Assembly (NCBI GenBank): GCA_002780205.1
Contig: PEVQ01000064.1
Location: 1 to 7,624, forward strand
Direction: 5' to 3'
Length of the DNA stretch: 7,624 bases
From: Elusimicrobia bacterium CG06_land_8_20_14_3_00_38_11
GTDB taxonomy: Bacteria > Elusimicrobiota > UBA8919
Part shown: positions 1 through 6,805 of the stretch, in pieces
How the letters are laid out: each line of letters opens with the position of its first letter
How positions within the stretch are numbered: the stretch's first letter is position 1
The notes under the pieces: model-generated
The model's database searches: none
What the model was told of the DNA's origin: nothing
What the model saw: only the letters and a program-made list of their open reading frames with translations
Translations under genes and position numbers: made by a program

Positions 1-2
1 AA

Positions 3-338
3 TTCTCAAAAATTATTGAGGACAATCTTTTAAGGAGCGTCGCCGGCAAAAAACTGAAATATAAAATTAAGGTTGCATTCGCGAAAGGGTTTTTGGTTTT
101 TTCAAAGGATGACATAGATGATGCGATTGCATTGTGCAAAGAGAAAAATGTTTCTTCGGTAATTACAGCGGGTGAGTCAAAACTTGCCGAGGTTTTGCAC
201 GAAGCATTGAATTCCGCCGGTATTTTCACTGAGCACATAAACACAACGGATGTGAATAGGAAATCGCTTTATTTTAACATAGCAACAAGTATTATTTTAT
301 CGGAAACCGGTAAGGGCATAGAAGCAGATAAACGCTGA
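3..338 (+). CDS. 3' end of an unrecognised protein gene (partial)
   Basis: The frame is open from the left edge, so 111 C-terminal residues are visible and the true start lies outside the window. A TTG at 93 could start an 81-residue protein, but the 30 codons before it (SVAGKKLKYKIKVAFAKGF) look like ordinary coding sequence, so I treat the gene as truncated by the window. The visible part alternates predicted strands and helices: a strand near KIKVAFAKGFLVF, a helix DDIDDAIALCKEK, a strand SSVITAG, then a helix KLAEVLHEALNSAG. This suggests an alpha/beta fold. The GFLVF...DDIDDAI...VITAGE stretch is faintly like the C-terminal part of AIR-synthase (PurM/HypE-type) proteins, but this is not a firm match and I assign no function. 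The last residues (EADKR) and the stop are encoded by a GCAGATAAACGC repeat, so the C-terminal tail may have been set by repeat insertion. The next gene begins 63 nt later in the same direction. Confidence 0.7.
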   Translation, partial: FSKIIEDNLLRSVAGKKLKYKIKVAFAKGFLVFSKDDIDDAIALCKEKNVSSVITAGESKLAEVLHEALNSAGIFTEHINTTDVNRKSLYFNIATSIILSETGKGIEADKR

Positions 339-357
339 TATTAACGCAGATAAACGC
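324..357. repeat. Two copies of the dispersed GCAGATAAACGC word
   Basis: GCAGATAAACGC occurs at 324-335 and 346-357, separated by 10 nt. The same 12-mer recurs at 5512-5523 in another gap, where it belongs to a larger nested palindrome. The 13-mer with a leading C is exact between 345-357 and 5511-5523. The first copy overlaps the end of the upstream gene and carries its last codons up to the stop. TTTCTGTGT shortly after (363-371) resembles the opposite arm of the same repeat family (TTTCTGTG at 5583-5590). Confidence 0.75.
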
Positions 358-381
358 GGAAAATTTCTGTGTCAGTTTAGC

Positions 382-400
382 ATATTTGCGAAGCAAATAT
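382..400 (+). promoter_or_regulatory. Perfect 8-bp hairpin with GAA loop directly before a start codon
   Basis: ATATTTGC (382-389), loop GAA, then GCAAATAT (393-400) form a perfect inverted repeat that ends one base before the ATG at 402. The centre is GCGAAGC, a heptamer known to form an unusually stable DNA mini-hairpin. No Shine-Dalgarno sequence is visible for the following gene, and the hairpin occupies the place where one would sit. Inference: it may limit or shape translation initiation, or it may be a remnant of the repeat beside it. Confidence 0.5.
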
Positions 401-401
401 T

Positions 402-2123
402 ATGATTAAAAAATGGGATTTGATGCCGTCACCATGTGACCGCGATAAAAACAGATATAAACTTTTAATATCCTGTTCCGACATTGACCTCGCCGAAATT
501 GTAAAACTTGCAGGCAGCGATGCCGGGAAACCTTTCACGCCGCTTTCCCAGGATTACAATTTTGCTATGTATATTTATAACCTTTCGGATGTAAAAAAAA
601 TGGCAGTGGAAAAATTTCTTAAAGAAAAATGTCCCGTAGGAAAAGTTGATATCGCAGGTGAAGGGAGTGACCTTGAGGAAATTTTAGAAAATGTGGCTGA
701 AACAACCCCGTCAGAGTCCGTTTCACCGGAAGTAAAAATTGAAGAATCCCACGCGGTTCAAAATCAGCCGTCAAAGATTGCGGAAGAAAAACCTGTTGTT
801 CCTCTTACAGAAAAAACGGATAATTTCTGGAAACCGAAACTTAACATACGATATATTTTTGATGAGTTCATCGTCGGCTCCGGCAATCGTTTTGTTCAAG
901 CGGCAGCGTGGGCTGTTTCTCAAAATCCTGGCAAAACATATAATCCGCTATTCATTTACGGCGGCGTCGGTTTGGGAAAAACACATATAATGCAGTCAAT
1001 AGGAAACACGATAAAAAACAGAAATCCATCTGCCAAAGTGCTTTATATCACGACAGAAAAATTCATTGCAGAAGTTATTGAGGCGGTAAGAAACGGAACG
1101 CTTCTGGAATTCAGAGAACATTACAGGTCGTTGGATTTACTTCTTGTGGATGATATTCAGTTTTTATCGGAGGCGGAATCCACCCAGGAGGAATTTTTTC
1201 ATACTTTCAACATACTGCATGAAAATCAGAAGCAGATAGTCATGACAAGCGATAAGCCGCCGAAAAAACTTGCCGGTATTGAAGACCGTCTGAAATCCAG
1301 GTTTGAGTGGGGGCTTATTGCCGATATAAAACCGCCGGATTTGGAAACGCGCGTCGCGATATTAAAGAAAAAAGCTCAGAACGAGCAAATTGAAGTGGAC
1401 GATAAAATTCTTATCTATATTGCCAGTAAGTTGAAATCAAACATCAGAGAACTTGAGGGTTTCCTGAAAAGAATTAAAGCGTATTCTGCAATGCTCAATC
1501 TTCCGATGAATATGGATTTGGTTAAGGAACTGATTGGCGAACTTCTTCCCGAAACGGAATTGGAATCTATGGAACTGCATCTGCCGCCAAAATCTGTCCC
1601 CGCACAACCCGTAAAAGAATCCGTTCCGGTAACATCGGCTAAACCGGTTATGCCTTCGGCTGAGGCAAAAAAAACAATTTCTCCCGCCCCGTCTCAATCT
1701 GTTCCGCCGAAACCTGTCGTTAAGGACGAATATGATTTACTTAAACCGGTAGAGGTCGCTTATTTTTATCCCGAAAAACATGAAAAGGACTTTGAAAAAA
1801 TGAAAGAACTGTTCAGAGAAGTAATAAAAAAACATAAATTAAAATTTCGTCTTGTCGGGACTTTCGAAAAAAGTTACGATTTTGACAAAAAAATAAATTA
1901 TTCCTTTTTTGCACAACTATGCGAAACAAATAATGTGTCTATTATGGTTTTACTCGGCCCTCCGCCCGGCTTTATTGCCGAGGATGATTTTAACAATATG
2001 CTTACCGAGACATGCGATGCTCACAATATCTCGGCGGAAATAGTTCCGTTCGCCGATTTGGCTAAGCAGTATAAATACTTAAATATCGCGCTTGATATAA
2101 CGCTTATAAAGGCAGAGAATTAG
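402..2123 (+). CDS. DnaA-type AAA+ ATPase lacking the DNA-binding domain IV, with novel flanking domains
   Basis: The protein has 573 residues. Residues 1-100 form a small domain I do not recognise, and 101-140 are a Glu/Pro/Ser-rich linker. Residues about 141-380 are a close DnaA ATPase core: Walker A GGVGLGKT (187-194), Walker B LLLVDDIQFL with D250/D251, TQEEFFHTFN (261-270), sensor I region MTSDKPP (281-287), DRLKSRFEWGL with candidate arginine finger R300, and sensor II SNIRELEG with R349. ATP binding and hydrolysis are therefore expected. DnaA domain IV, the helix-turn-helix that reads DnaA boxes, is absent. A Pro-rich linker (about 385-440) leads instead to a roughly 130-residue alpha/beta-looking domain (EVAYFYP...VSIMVLLGPPPG...) that I cannot name. 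It is thus a DnaA paralogue, not the replication initiator. Hda shares the core but is much smaller. The start is the ATG at 402; no SD is seen. The stop falls in a GAGAATTA tandem repeat. The sensor kinase 91 nt downstream suggests a role in signalling, which is inference. Confidence 0.85.
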   Translation: MIKKWDLMPSPCDRDKNRYKLLISCSDIDLAEIVKLAGSDAGKPFTPLSQDYNFAMYIYNLSDVKKMAVEKFLKEKCPVGKVDIAGEGSDLEEILENVAETTPSESVSPEVKIEESHAVQNQPSKIAEEKPVVPLTEKTDNFWKPKLNIRYIFDEFIVGSGNRFVQAAAWAVSQNPGKTYNPLFIYGGVGLGKTHIMQSIGNTIKNRNPSAKVLYITTEKFIAEVIEAVRNGTLLEFREHYRSLDLLLVDDIQFLSEAESTQEEFFHTFNILHENQKQIVMTSDKPPKKLAGIEDRLKSRFEWGLIADIKPPDLETRVAILKKKAQNEQIEVDDKILIYIASKLKSNIRELEGFLKRIKAYSAMLNLPMNMDLVKELIGELLPETELESMELHLPPKSVPAQPVKESVPVTSAKPVMPSAEAKKTISPAPSQSVPPKPVVKDEYDLLKPVEVAYFYPEKHEKDFEKMKELFREVIKKHKLKFRLVGTFEKSYDFDKKINYSFFAQLCETNNVSIMVLLGPPPGFIAEDDFNNMLTETCDAHNISAEIVPFADLAKQYKYLNIALDITLIKAEN

Positions 2124-2145
2124 AGATTAGAGAATTAGAGAATTA
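2115..2145. repeat. Short tandem repeat of GAGAATTA
   Basis: There are four head-to-tail units: GAGAATTA (2115-2122), GAGATTA with one base lost (2123-2129), GAGAATTA (2130-2137) and GAGAATTA (2138-2145). The first unit supplies the TAG stop of the DnaA-like gene (2121-2123). Units of 8 nt with a 7-nt variant put stops in several frames. The array could vary by slippage without harming the protein. Confidence 0.8.
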
Positions 2146-2167
2146 GATATCAGGAAAAAAAGTCGTT

Positions 2168-2208
2168 TTCTGTGTAATCAGTGCTTTTAGTCCGCGTCAT
2201 CTGCGTTC
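2168..2208. repeat. Degenerate half of the dispersed CTGTGT / CTGCGT repeat
   Basis: TTCTGTGTAATCAGTG followed by CCGCGTCATCTGCGTT reads, on the opposite strand, as AACGCAGATGACGCGG...CACTGATTACACAGAA. This resembles the AACGCAGATAAACGCGG and ATCTGTG arms at 345-372 and 5500-5611. It fills most of the gap before the sensor kinase, ending about 6 nt before its ATG, so the kinase gene has no room for a usual ribosome binding site. Confidence 0.55.
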
Positions 2209-2214
2209 TAAAAA

Positions 2215-4827
2215 ATGAAAAATAAAACCGGAAGATTAAGTTTTATATTGATAGTTTTTATCACGGTTATTGCCGTATTTTTGATATTTGCAAAATTCGT
2301 CTTCGTGAATTCCGTCCTATATTATTCCTTTTTTGGTTTAATTATTATTTTCGGATATATTTTCATTTTTAGACCGCTTGTTTTTATTGAAAAAATGGTA
2401 TCTTCCGCCATAGACGGCGATTATTCCGTAACAAATTCGGGACAAGTTTCAGCGAAAAAAGAGATCTTGGGAAAAACAGGCCGCCTCGGCGAAGAACTTA
2501 ATCTGCTCTTCAATCGCCAAATGGTTTCACAGGAATCACTGAACATTTTATTCGCCGCATCAAAAACGATTACCTCCCGGATAGAAATTGACGATGTTAT
2601 CAGCATGCTTTTAGATTTGGTTCATCAGAAAATGATGATGCCTTCAACCTGTGTTGTTTTTTTGGATGATGACGGGCTTTTGCGGATTAAGGCCTCCCGC
2701 GGATTAACCGACGATTTTATAAGAAACATTCATCTTCGGCCCGGCGAAGGTTTTGTCGGCAGGGCATTTTTATCAAAAGAGACGCTCATCATAAACGATG
2801 CCACGAGAGAAAAAAGTCCCGAAACCGAAAAACAGGTTAAAGGCGAAGGGTTAATGTCGTTTGTGCACATTCCTATAATAGTCAACGATAAAGCCGTCGG
2901 CGTTTTTAATGTCAATTCAAGAAGCAAAAGATTTTTTGATACCAATCTTGTCAAAACGCTCAGTACTCTCGCCGACTATCTTGCGGTCGCGGTGGGAAAC
3001 TCAAAAATGTATCAGGAGATGCAGGAGTTTAACAGGCGGCTTGAATTGGAAGTAGAGTCGACGACTGAAGAATTAACCAATACGAATCTTCGCCTGATAT
3101 CAAAAGTGAAGGAAATGAAATCGCTCAACGACATAATTTTTTCCGCTACCGGCAAGGTTGAGATGAACGAAATGTTCGCAACGGTAATTGACAAAATCAA
3201 GTTTGTTACCGGTGTTTCAATTGCCGGCTTCATCCTTTACGACGAACAAAATGACGCGCTGACCGGCGTCGGTGATTTCAAGGGTTTTGAATTGTCATTA
3301 TCAGACGAGACCCCCGCCATACTTATAAAATCATTCAAAAATGTCTCAACATTTATTTCCAACGAATTATTTATGGAACCGTCGTCCGATATGCAGAAAC
3401 TTTATAATGCCTACGGTGCGACATCCATTATAGTACTTCCATTGGTTGAAAAGAAGACCATCGGACTTTTTGTTTTGGGCAACAAAGTAACGGGAAAATT
3501 CTCGCAGGATGATTTAAGGTTTTTATCGGTGGTTGCATCGCAGATAGCGGGGCTGATAGACCGCGCAAAAGTTTACGAACAACTTTCCCGGCGCGTGAAC
3601 GATTTAATAACTTTGAGGGACATATCAAATACCATCAGAGTTGAGCCGCAATTAGATGAAATTATTGAAGTGCTCGCCGATAAAACCATAAGGGCATTGG
3701 AGTCCGATTATGCAATGTTCTGGCTCGTGGATGATTCGCAAAAATTTCTTATGCCGCTGTTCCCGCCGGTTTACGCCAAAAAAGATATAATGAAAATTTC
3801 CATAGAATCGGATGCGCTCATCACCAAAATATTTGCTGAAGGGAAAATACAAACAATAGATACGCTGGAATTTCAAAATAAAGCATATAATAAAATACGG
3901 GAATTATCCGGCATGAAGTCGCATCTTTTTGTTCCGTTAGAAGCGGAAGAAAAAAATATAGGGCTTTTCTGTTTTTGCTCCAAGACGCAAAATTTTTTCA
4001 ATGACGATAAAATACGGCTTGCGGAACTTATAGCAGGGCAGACGGCTGCCATTGTTGAAAATGCCAGGATTCACAATAATCTCAAAAAAGTAAATGCGGA
4101 ACTTGAGCGGCTGAATTCGGTAAAAAATGATTTTGTGTCAATGGTTTCGCACGAGTTGAGGACCCCGCTTACTGCCATAAAAGGTTTTGTTCATGTTGTC
4201 TTGAATGAAGAGGCTGGAAAAATTAATGAACAGCAGAAAAAATTTTTAGGCATAGTGGACCAATCAAGCAATCACCTGAACCATCTCATCAGCGGCCTTT
4301 TGGATTTGTCAAAAATTGAAAGCGGGCTTATCGCTCTTAAATTGGAGCAACTTGATTTGGCTGATGTCGTGAAAAAATCGGTTGAAACAAACATCAATCA
4401 AATTAAAAATAAAAATATAAAGTTGCGGCTTGAGATTGATAAAGAACTTCCTAAAATTAGCGGCGACTATTCACGGTTGATGCAGGTCTATGACAATCTT
4501 ATTTCAAATGCCGTGAAATTTACCGACCTCGGAGGACAAATTACAATTACCGTGAAGGAGAAAGGCGATTTTATTATTTCCTCCGTTTCAGATAATGGAA
4601 TTGGAATTCCGGAAGAAGAGCATAAAAAGATATTTGAGAAGTTTTATCAGGTTGATTCGTCTCATACCCGCATCGCCGGCGGAACAGGTTTGGGACTTTT
4701 TATAGTAAGAACAATTGTTGAACTGCACGGCGGGAATATCTGGCTTGATTCAACGCCTGGTTCCGGCTCAACATTTTCATTTTTAATACCGAAAATAAAA
4801 AGGGCAGGATTAGTGATAAAGTTGTAA
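2215..4827 (+). CDS. Membrane-anchored sensor histidine kinase with three GAF-like domains
   Basis: This 870-residue kinase has two hydrophobic segments at about 9-31 and 34-56 with almost no extracytoplasmic loop, so sensing is probably cytoplasmic. A short linker (about 57-105) is followed by three GAF-like regions: about 110-262 (PGEGFVGRAFLSKE, HIPIIVNDKAVGVFNV), about 300-450 (VLPLVEKKTIGLFVLG) and about 460-615 (FVPLEAEEKNIGLFCF). Helical, probably coiled-coil stretches lie at 265-305 and 617-640. The kinase core is intact: H-box FVSMVSHELRTPL with phospho-acceptor H646, N-box NLISNAVKFT (761-770), G1 DNGIGIP (793-799), F-box FEKFYQ (807-812) and G2 GGTGLGL (822-828). No receiver domain is attached. 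The stand-alone receiver 284 nt downstream is the natural partner candidate. An in-frame TAA at 2209-2211 makes the ATG at 2215 the earliest start; there is no clear SD. The ligand cannot be told from sequence. Confidence 0.93.
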   Translation: MKNKTGRLSFILIVFITVIAVFLIFAKFVFVNSVLYYSFFGLIIIFGYIFIFRPLVFIEKMVSSAIDGDYSVTNSGQVSAKKEILGKTGRLGEELNLLFNRQMVSQESLNILFAASKTITSRIEIDDVISMLLDLVHQKMMMPSTCVVFLDDDGLLRIKASRGLTDDFIRNIHLRPGEGFVGRAFLSKETLIINDATREKSPETEKQVKGEGLMSFVHIPIIVNDKAVGVFNVNSRSKRFFDTNLVKTLSTLADYLAVAVGNSKMYQEMQEFNRRLELEVESTTEELTNTNLRLISKVKEMKSLNDIIFSATGKVEMNEMFATVIDKIKFVTGVSIAGFILYDEQNDALTGVGDFKGFELSLSDETPAILIKSFKNVSTFISNELFMEPSSDMQKLYNAYGATSIIVLPLVEKKTIGLFVLGNKVTGKFSQDDLRFLSVVASQIAGLIDRAKVYEQLSRRVNDLITLRDISNTIRVEPQLDEIIEVLADKTIRALESDYAMFWLVDDSQKFLMPLFPPVYAKKDIMKISIESDALITKIFAEGKIQTIDTLEFQNKAYNKIRELSGMKSHLFVPLEAEEKNIGLFCFCSKTQNFFNDDKIRLAELIAGQTAAIVENARIHNNLKKVNAELERLNSVKNDFVSMVSHELRTPLTAIKGFVHVVLNEEAGKINEQQKKFLGIVDQSSNHLNHLISGLLDLSKIESGLIALKLEQLDLADVVKKSVETNINQIKNKNIKLRLEIDKELPKISGDYSRLMQVYDNLISNAVKFTDLGGQITITVKEKGDFIISSVSDNGIGIPEEEHKKIFEKFYQVDSSHTRIAGGTGLGLFIVRTIVELHGGNIWLDSTPGSGSTFSFLIPKIKRAGLVIKL

Positions 4828-4913
4828 GGATTAAGAAGTCAGGATTAAGTAATAATTGGTAAGTGGTAAGCGGTCGGTTGCTTAATCCTTAAAGCGAAGC
4901 GTCTTAATCCTTA
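4825..4913. repeat. TAAGGATTAAG / CTTAATCCTTA repeat cluster
   Basis: TAAGGATTAAG at 4825-4835 contains the TAA stop of the kinase gene. AGGATTAAG recurs at 4841-4849. The exact reverse complement CTTAATCCTTA lies at 4881-4891 and 4903-4913, and again at 5082-5092 just before the receiver gene. The 4825-4835 and 4881-4891 copies could pair as an 11-bp stem with a 45-nt loop. No T-tract follows, so it is not a clear terminator. GCGAAGC (4894-4900) separates two of the copies. Confidence 0.75.
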
Positions 4914-4931
4914 TACTAAGGGGAGCATAAA

Positions 4932-5049
4932 ATACTTTACATGAAAAGGATGTCATTCTGAGCCGAAGGCGAAGAATCTCGATGTTAAAATGCGAGACCC
5001 TTCGTTCCACTCAGGGTGACAGACGAAGTGCTTCACCAATGTAAAGTAT
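4932..5049. repeat. 118-bp nested palindromic element with 11-bp terminal inverted repeats
   Basis: ATACTTTACAT (4932-4942) and ATGTAAAGTAT (5039-5049) are perfect inverted repeats. Inside, TGTCATTCTGAG (4951-4962) pairs with CTCAGGGTGACA (5010-5021), and CGAAGAATCTCG (4970-4981) pairs with CGAGACCCTTCG (4993-5004). Each inner pair has two mismatches, which are G-U-compatible in RNA. The element could fold as one long cruciform or RNA hairpin. The inner part is of the TGTCATTCTGA...GAAGAATCT family, also present at 5527-5582. No coding sequence lies inside. It resembles a short non-autonomous palindromic (REP or MITE-like) unit; its mobility is not shown. Confidence 0.7.
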
Positions 5050-5111
5050 ATTCCGCTCTGAGTAGTAACTGATTTGAGCGACTTAATCCTTAATCCTAAA
5101 ATGGAGGGACT

Positions 5112-5480
5112 GTGTCAAAAATATTAGCGATAGACGACGATACAACAACATTGCAGTTATTGGATTTTTTTCTAACCAAACACAAATATGAAGTTACGGT
5201 AGCATCCTCCGGCGCCGACGGGATTATCAAAGTGCAGGAAATCATGCCTGATTTGATTCTTTTGGATGTGATGATGCCCCATATGGACGGCATTGAGGTT
5301 TGCAAAAAATTAAGAGCCGAAGAAAAGACGGCAAAAATTCCTATTTTATTTTTGTCGGCGTTAACTCAGGATATGGAGGTTATGCGGGGGCTTATGGCGG
5401 GAAGCGACGGCTACATAGTAAAACCGTTTGAGCCGGATAATTTATTAGAAAGCATAGAAAAATTAATAGAAAAAAGGTAG
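5112..5480 (+). CDS. Stand-alone response regulator receiver (CheY/Spo0F-like)
   Basis: This 122-residue protein is a single receiver domain with no output domain. It shows the acidic pair D8/D9 in ILAIDDD, the phospho-acceptor D52 in LILLDVMMPHMDG, the switch residue S82 in FLSA, Y101, and K104 in the VKPF motif. All residues for phosphorylation are present. The start is the GTG at 5112, supported by GGAGGG at 5103-5108 with a short spacing of 3 nt. The ATG at 5100 opens a frame that stops after eight codons. With no effector it should act by protein-protein contact, as a phosphorelay intermediate or by binding a target. The upstream histidine kinase is the likely phosphate donor, and the DnaA-like ATPase is a conceivable target. 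Both are inferences from position. The 284-nt gap full of repeats leaves it open whether it shares a transcript with the kinase. Confidence 0.93.
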   Translation: MSKILAIDDDTTTLQLLDFFLTKHKYEVTVASSGADGIIKVQEIMPDLILLDVMMPHMDGIEVCKKLRAEEKTAKIPILFLSALTQDMEVMRGLMAGSDGYIVKPFEPDNLLESIEKLIEKR

Positions 5481-5499
5481 TGTAAAGTAAAAAATGAAA

Positions 5500-5611
5500 C
5501 CACAGATGGACGCAGATAAACGCAGATGTCATTCTGAACGAAGTGAAGAATCTTGAGATGTTTCGCTTCGCTCAACATGACATTTCTGTGAAAATCTGTG
5601 TGAATCTGTGG
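5500..5611. repeat. 112-bp nested palindromic repeat between receiver and aminotransferase genes
   Basis: The outer arms CCACAGAT (5500-5507) and ATCTGTGG (5604-5611) are perfect inverted repeats. Inside are ATGTCA (5526-5531) against TGACAT (5578-5583), and GAACGAAGTGAA (5536-5547), which pairs with TTCGCTTCGCTC with 10 of 12 matches. GCAGATAAACGC (5512-5523) ties it to the repeats at 324-357, and TGTCATTCTGA (5527-5537) ties it to the element at 4951-5021. It thus looks like one repeat type inserted in, or fused with, another. The end lies 16 nt before the aminotransferase SD. Confidence 0.75.
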
Positions 5612-5627
5612 CAAAGTTTGTTCAACC

Positions 5628-5632
5628 GGAGG
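5628..5632 (+). promoter_or_regulatory. Ribosome binding site that fixes the aminotransferase start
   Basis: GGAGG lies 6 nt before the ATG at 5639. It is the strongest Shine-Dalgarno match upstream of any gene in the first 6 kb. It argues against the longer in-frame GTG start at 5543, whose extra 32 codons fall almost wholly inside the palindromic repeat. Confidence 0.8.
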
Positions 5633-5638
5633 TTGAAG

Positions 5639-6805
5639 ATGAGAACAGCGATCAGGATGGCGCGGTTGGGTACGGAAACGGCGTTTGAGGTTTTGGCAAA
5701 AGCACGGGCTCTGGAGGCAAAAGGGAAAGAGATTGTTCATCTTGAAATAGGCGAACCGGATTTTGACACTCCCAAAAACATAAGGGAAGCGGCAAAAAAA
5801 GCGATTGATGCCGGCTACACCCATTACGGTCCCGCGGCAGGGCTTCCGGAGTTAAGAAGTGTTATCGCCGAGTATATTTCCAGGACGAGAAATATGAAAG
5901 TTGACCCGGACGAGGTAGTTGTAACGCCCGGCGCCAAGCCGATTATATTTTTCACAATTTTAACTTGGCTTCGGCCCGGAGATGAAGTGATATTACCCTC
6001 GCCCGGATTTCCGATTTACGAGTCAATGGTTAATTTCGTCGGCGCAAAACCGATTTTACTTCCGTTAAAAGAGGAAAATAATTTTTCTTTTACCGTTGAT
6101 GATTTTAAAAAACTGGTCACACCCTTAACAAAAATGGTTATACTTAATTCGCCCCAAAATCCGACCGGTGGCGTGGTAGATAAAGAAACATTGAAAGGTA
6201 TCGCAGAAATTATCGGCGGCGACGATGACATACTTATTCTATCGGATGAGGTTTATTCCGAGATCATTTATGAAGGAGTTCATAACTCAATCGCAACAAT
6301 GGACGGTATGAAAAATCAGACAATTCTTTTGGACGGTTTTTCAAAAACTTTTGCGATGACCGGCTGGCGCGCCGGGTACGGAGTGATGAACAGGGAACTT
6401 GCCCAACATTTTTCCCGGCTTCAGACAAATTCAACTTCCTGCACGGCATCTTTCACGCAAATTGCCTGCATTGAAGCGTTAACCGGTCCGCAAAATGATG
6501 TCAAAAAAATGGTAGCGGAGTTTAAGAAAAGACGGGATGTTATTGTTGGCGGCTTGAATAAAATCCCCGGATTTTCATGCAAAAATCCGCACGGTGCTTT
6601 TTATGTTTTCCCGAATATAACAAAAACGAAAAAATCATCAAAAGAACTCGCAGATTATTTATTGAACGAAGCGGGTGTGGCCGCACTTTCCGGGACTGCT
6701 TTCGGCGCTTACGGGAAGGGATACCTGCGGTTTTCATATGCCAACTCCGTTGAGAACATCAAAAAAGCGCTGAAAAAAATTGATGATGCAGTTAAAAAAC
6801 TTTGA
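5639..6805 (+). CDS. PLP-dependent class I aminotransferase (aspartate aminotransferase-like)
   Basis: The protein has 388 residues from the ATG at 5639, the usual length for the bacterial I-gamma type of aspartate/aromatic aminotransferase. The N-terminal marker LEIGEPDFDTP (35-45) and the YGPAAGLPELR segment (63-73) are typical. PLP-site residues are visible: N174 in SPQNPTGG, D203 and Y206 in LSDEVY, the Schiff-base lysine K236 in SKTFAMTGWRAGY, R244 in the same motif, and R364 in YLRFSYA for the substrate carboxylate. It is expected to transfer amino groups between an amino acid and a 2-oxo acid in the cytosol. The donor (aspartate, an aromatic residue or another) cannot be settled from sequence alone. 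It is separated from the receiver gene by a palindromic repeat, so a link with the signalling genes is not supported. The next gene starts 5 nt after its stop. Confidence 0.93.
   Translation: MRTAIRMARLGTETAFEVLAKARALEAKGKEIVHLEIGEPDFDTPKNIREAAKKAIDAGYTHYGPAAGLPELRSVIAEYISRTRNMKVDPDEVVVTPGAKPIIFFTILTWLRPGDEVILPSPGFPIYESMVNFVGAKPILLPLKEENNFSFTVDDFKKLVTPLTKMVILNSPQNPTGGVVDKETLKGIAEIIGGDDDILILSDEVYSEIIYEGVHNSIATMDGMKNQTILLDGFSKTFAMTGWRAGYGVMNRELAQHFSRLQTNSTSCTASFTQIACIEALTGPQNDVKKMVAEFKKRRDVIVGGLNKIPGFSCKNPHGAFYVFPNITKTKKSSKELADYLLNEAGVAALSGTAFGAYGKGYLRFSYANSVENIKKALKKIDDAVKKL

Noticed and set aside
93..338. Separate 81-residue gene starting at TTG 93
   Set aside because: The frame is open and coding-like to the left edge, so this is better read as the end of a longer gene.
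402..2123. Calling this gene dnaA and the region an origin of replication
   Set aside because: There is no domain IV, I noticed no DnaA boxes such as TTATCCACA, and no dnaN or similar neighbours are present.
2115..2145. CRISPR-like array
   Set aside because: The units are 7-8 nt and contiguous with no spacers, so it is a simple tandem repeat.
5074..5102. Promoter TTGAGC-N17-TAAAAT before the receiver gene
   Set aside because: The -10 would abut the SD at 5103-5108, so transcription would start after the ribosome binding site and about at the GTG.
5543..5638. Upstream in-frame GTG start giving a 420-residue aminotransferase
   Set aside because: The extra 32 codons lie mostly in the palindromic repeat, and the ATG at 5639 has GGAGG at 6 nt and gives the normal family length.
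5411..5824. Open frame on the - strand of 137 codons
   Set aside because: It runs through the repeat (its LSEAKHL and FVQND words are typical translations of the TGTCATTCTGA repeat) and overlaps two well-supported genes.
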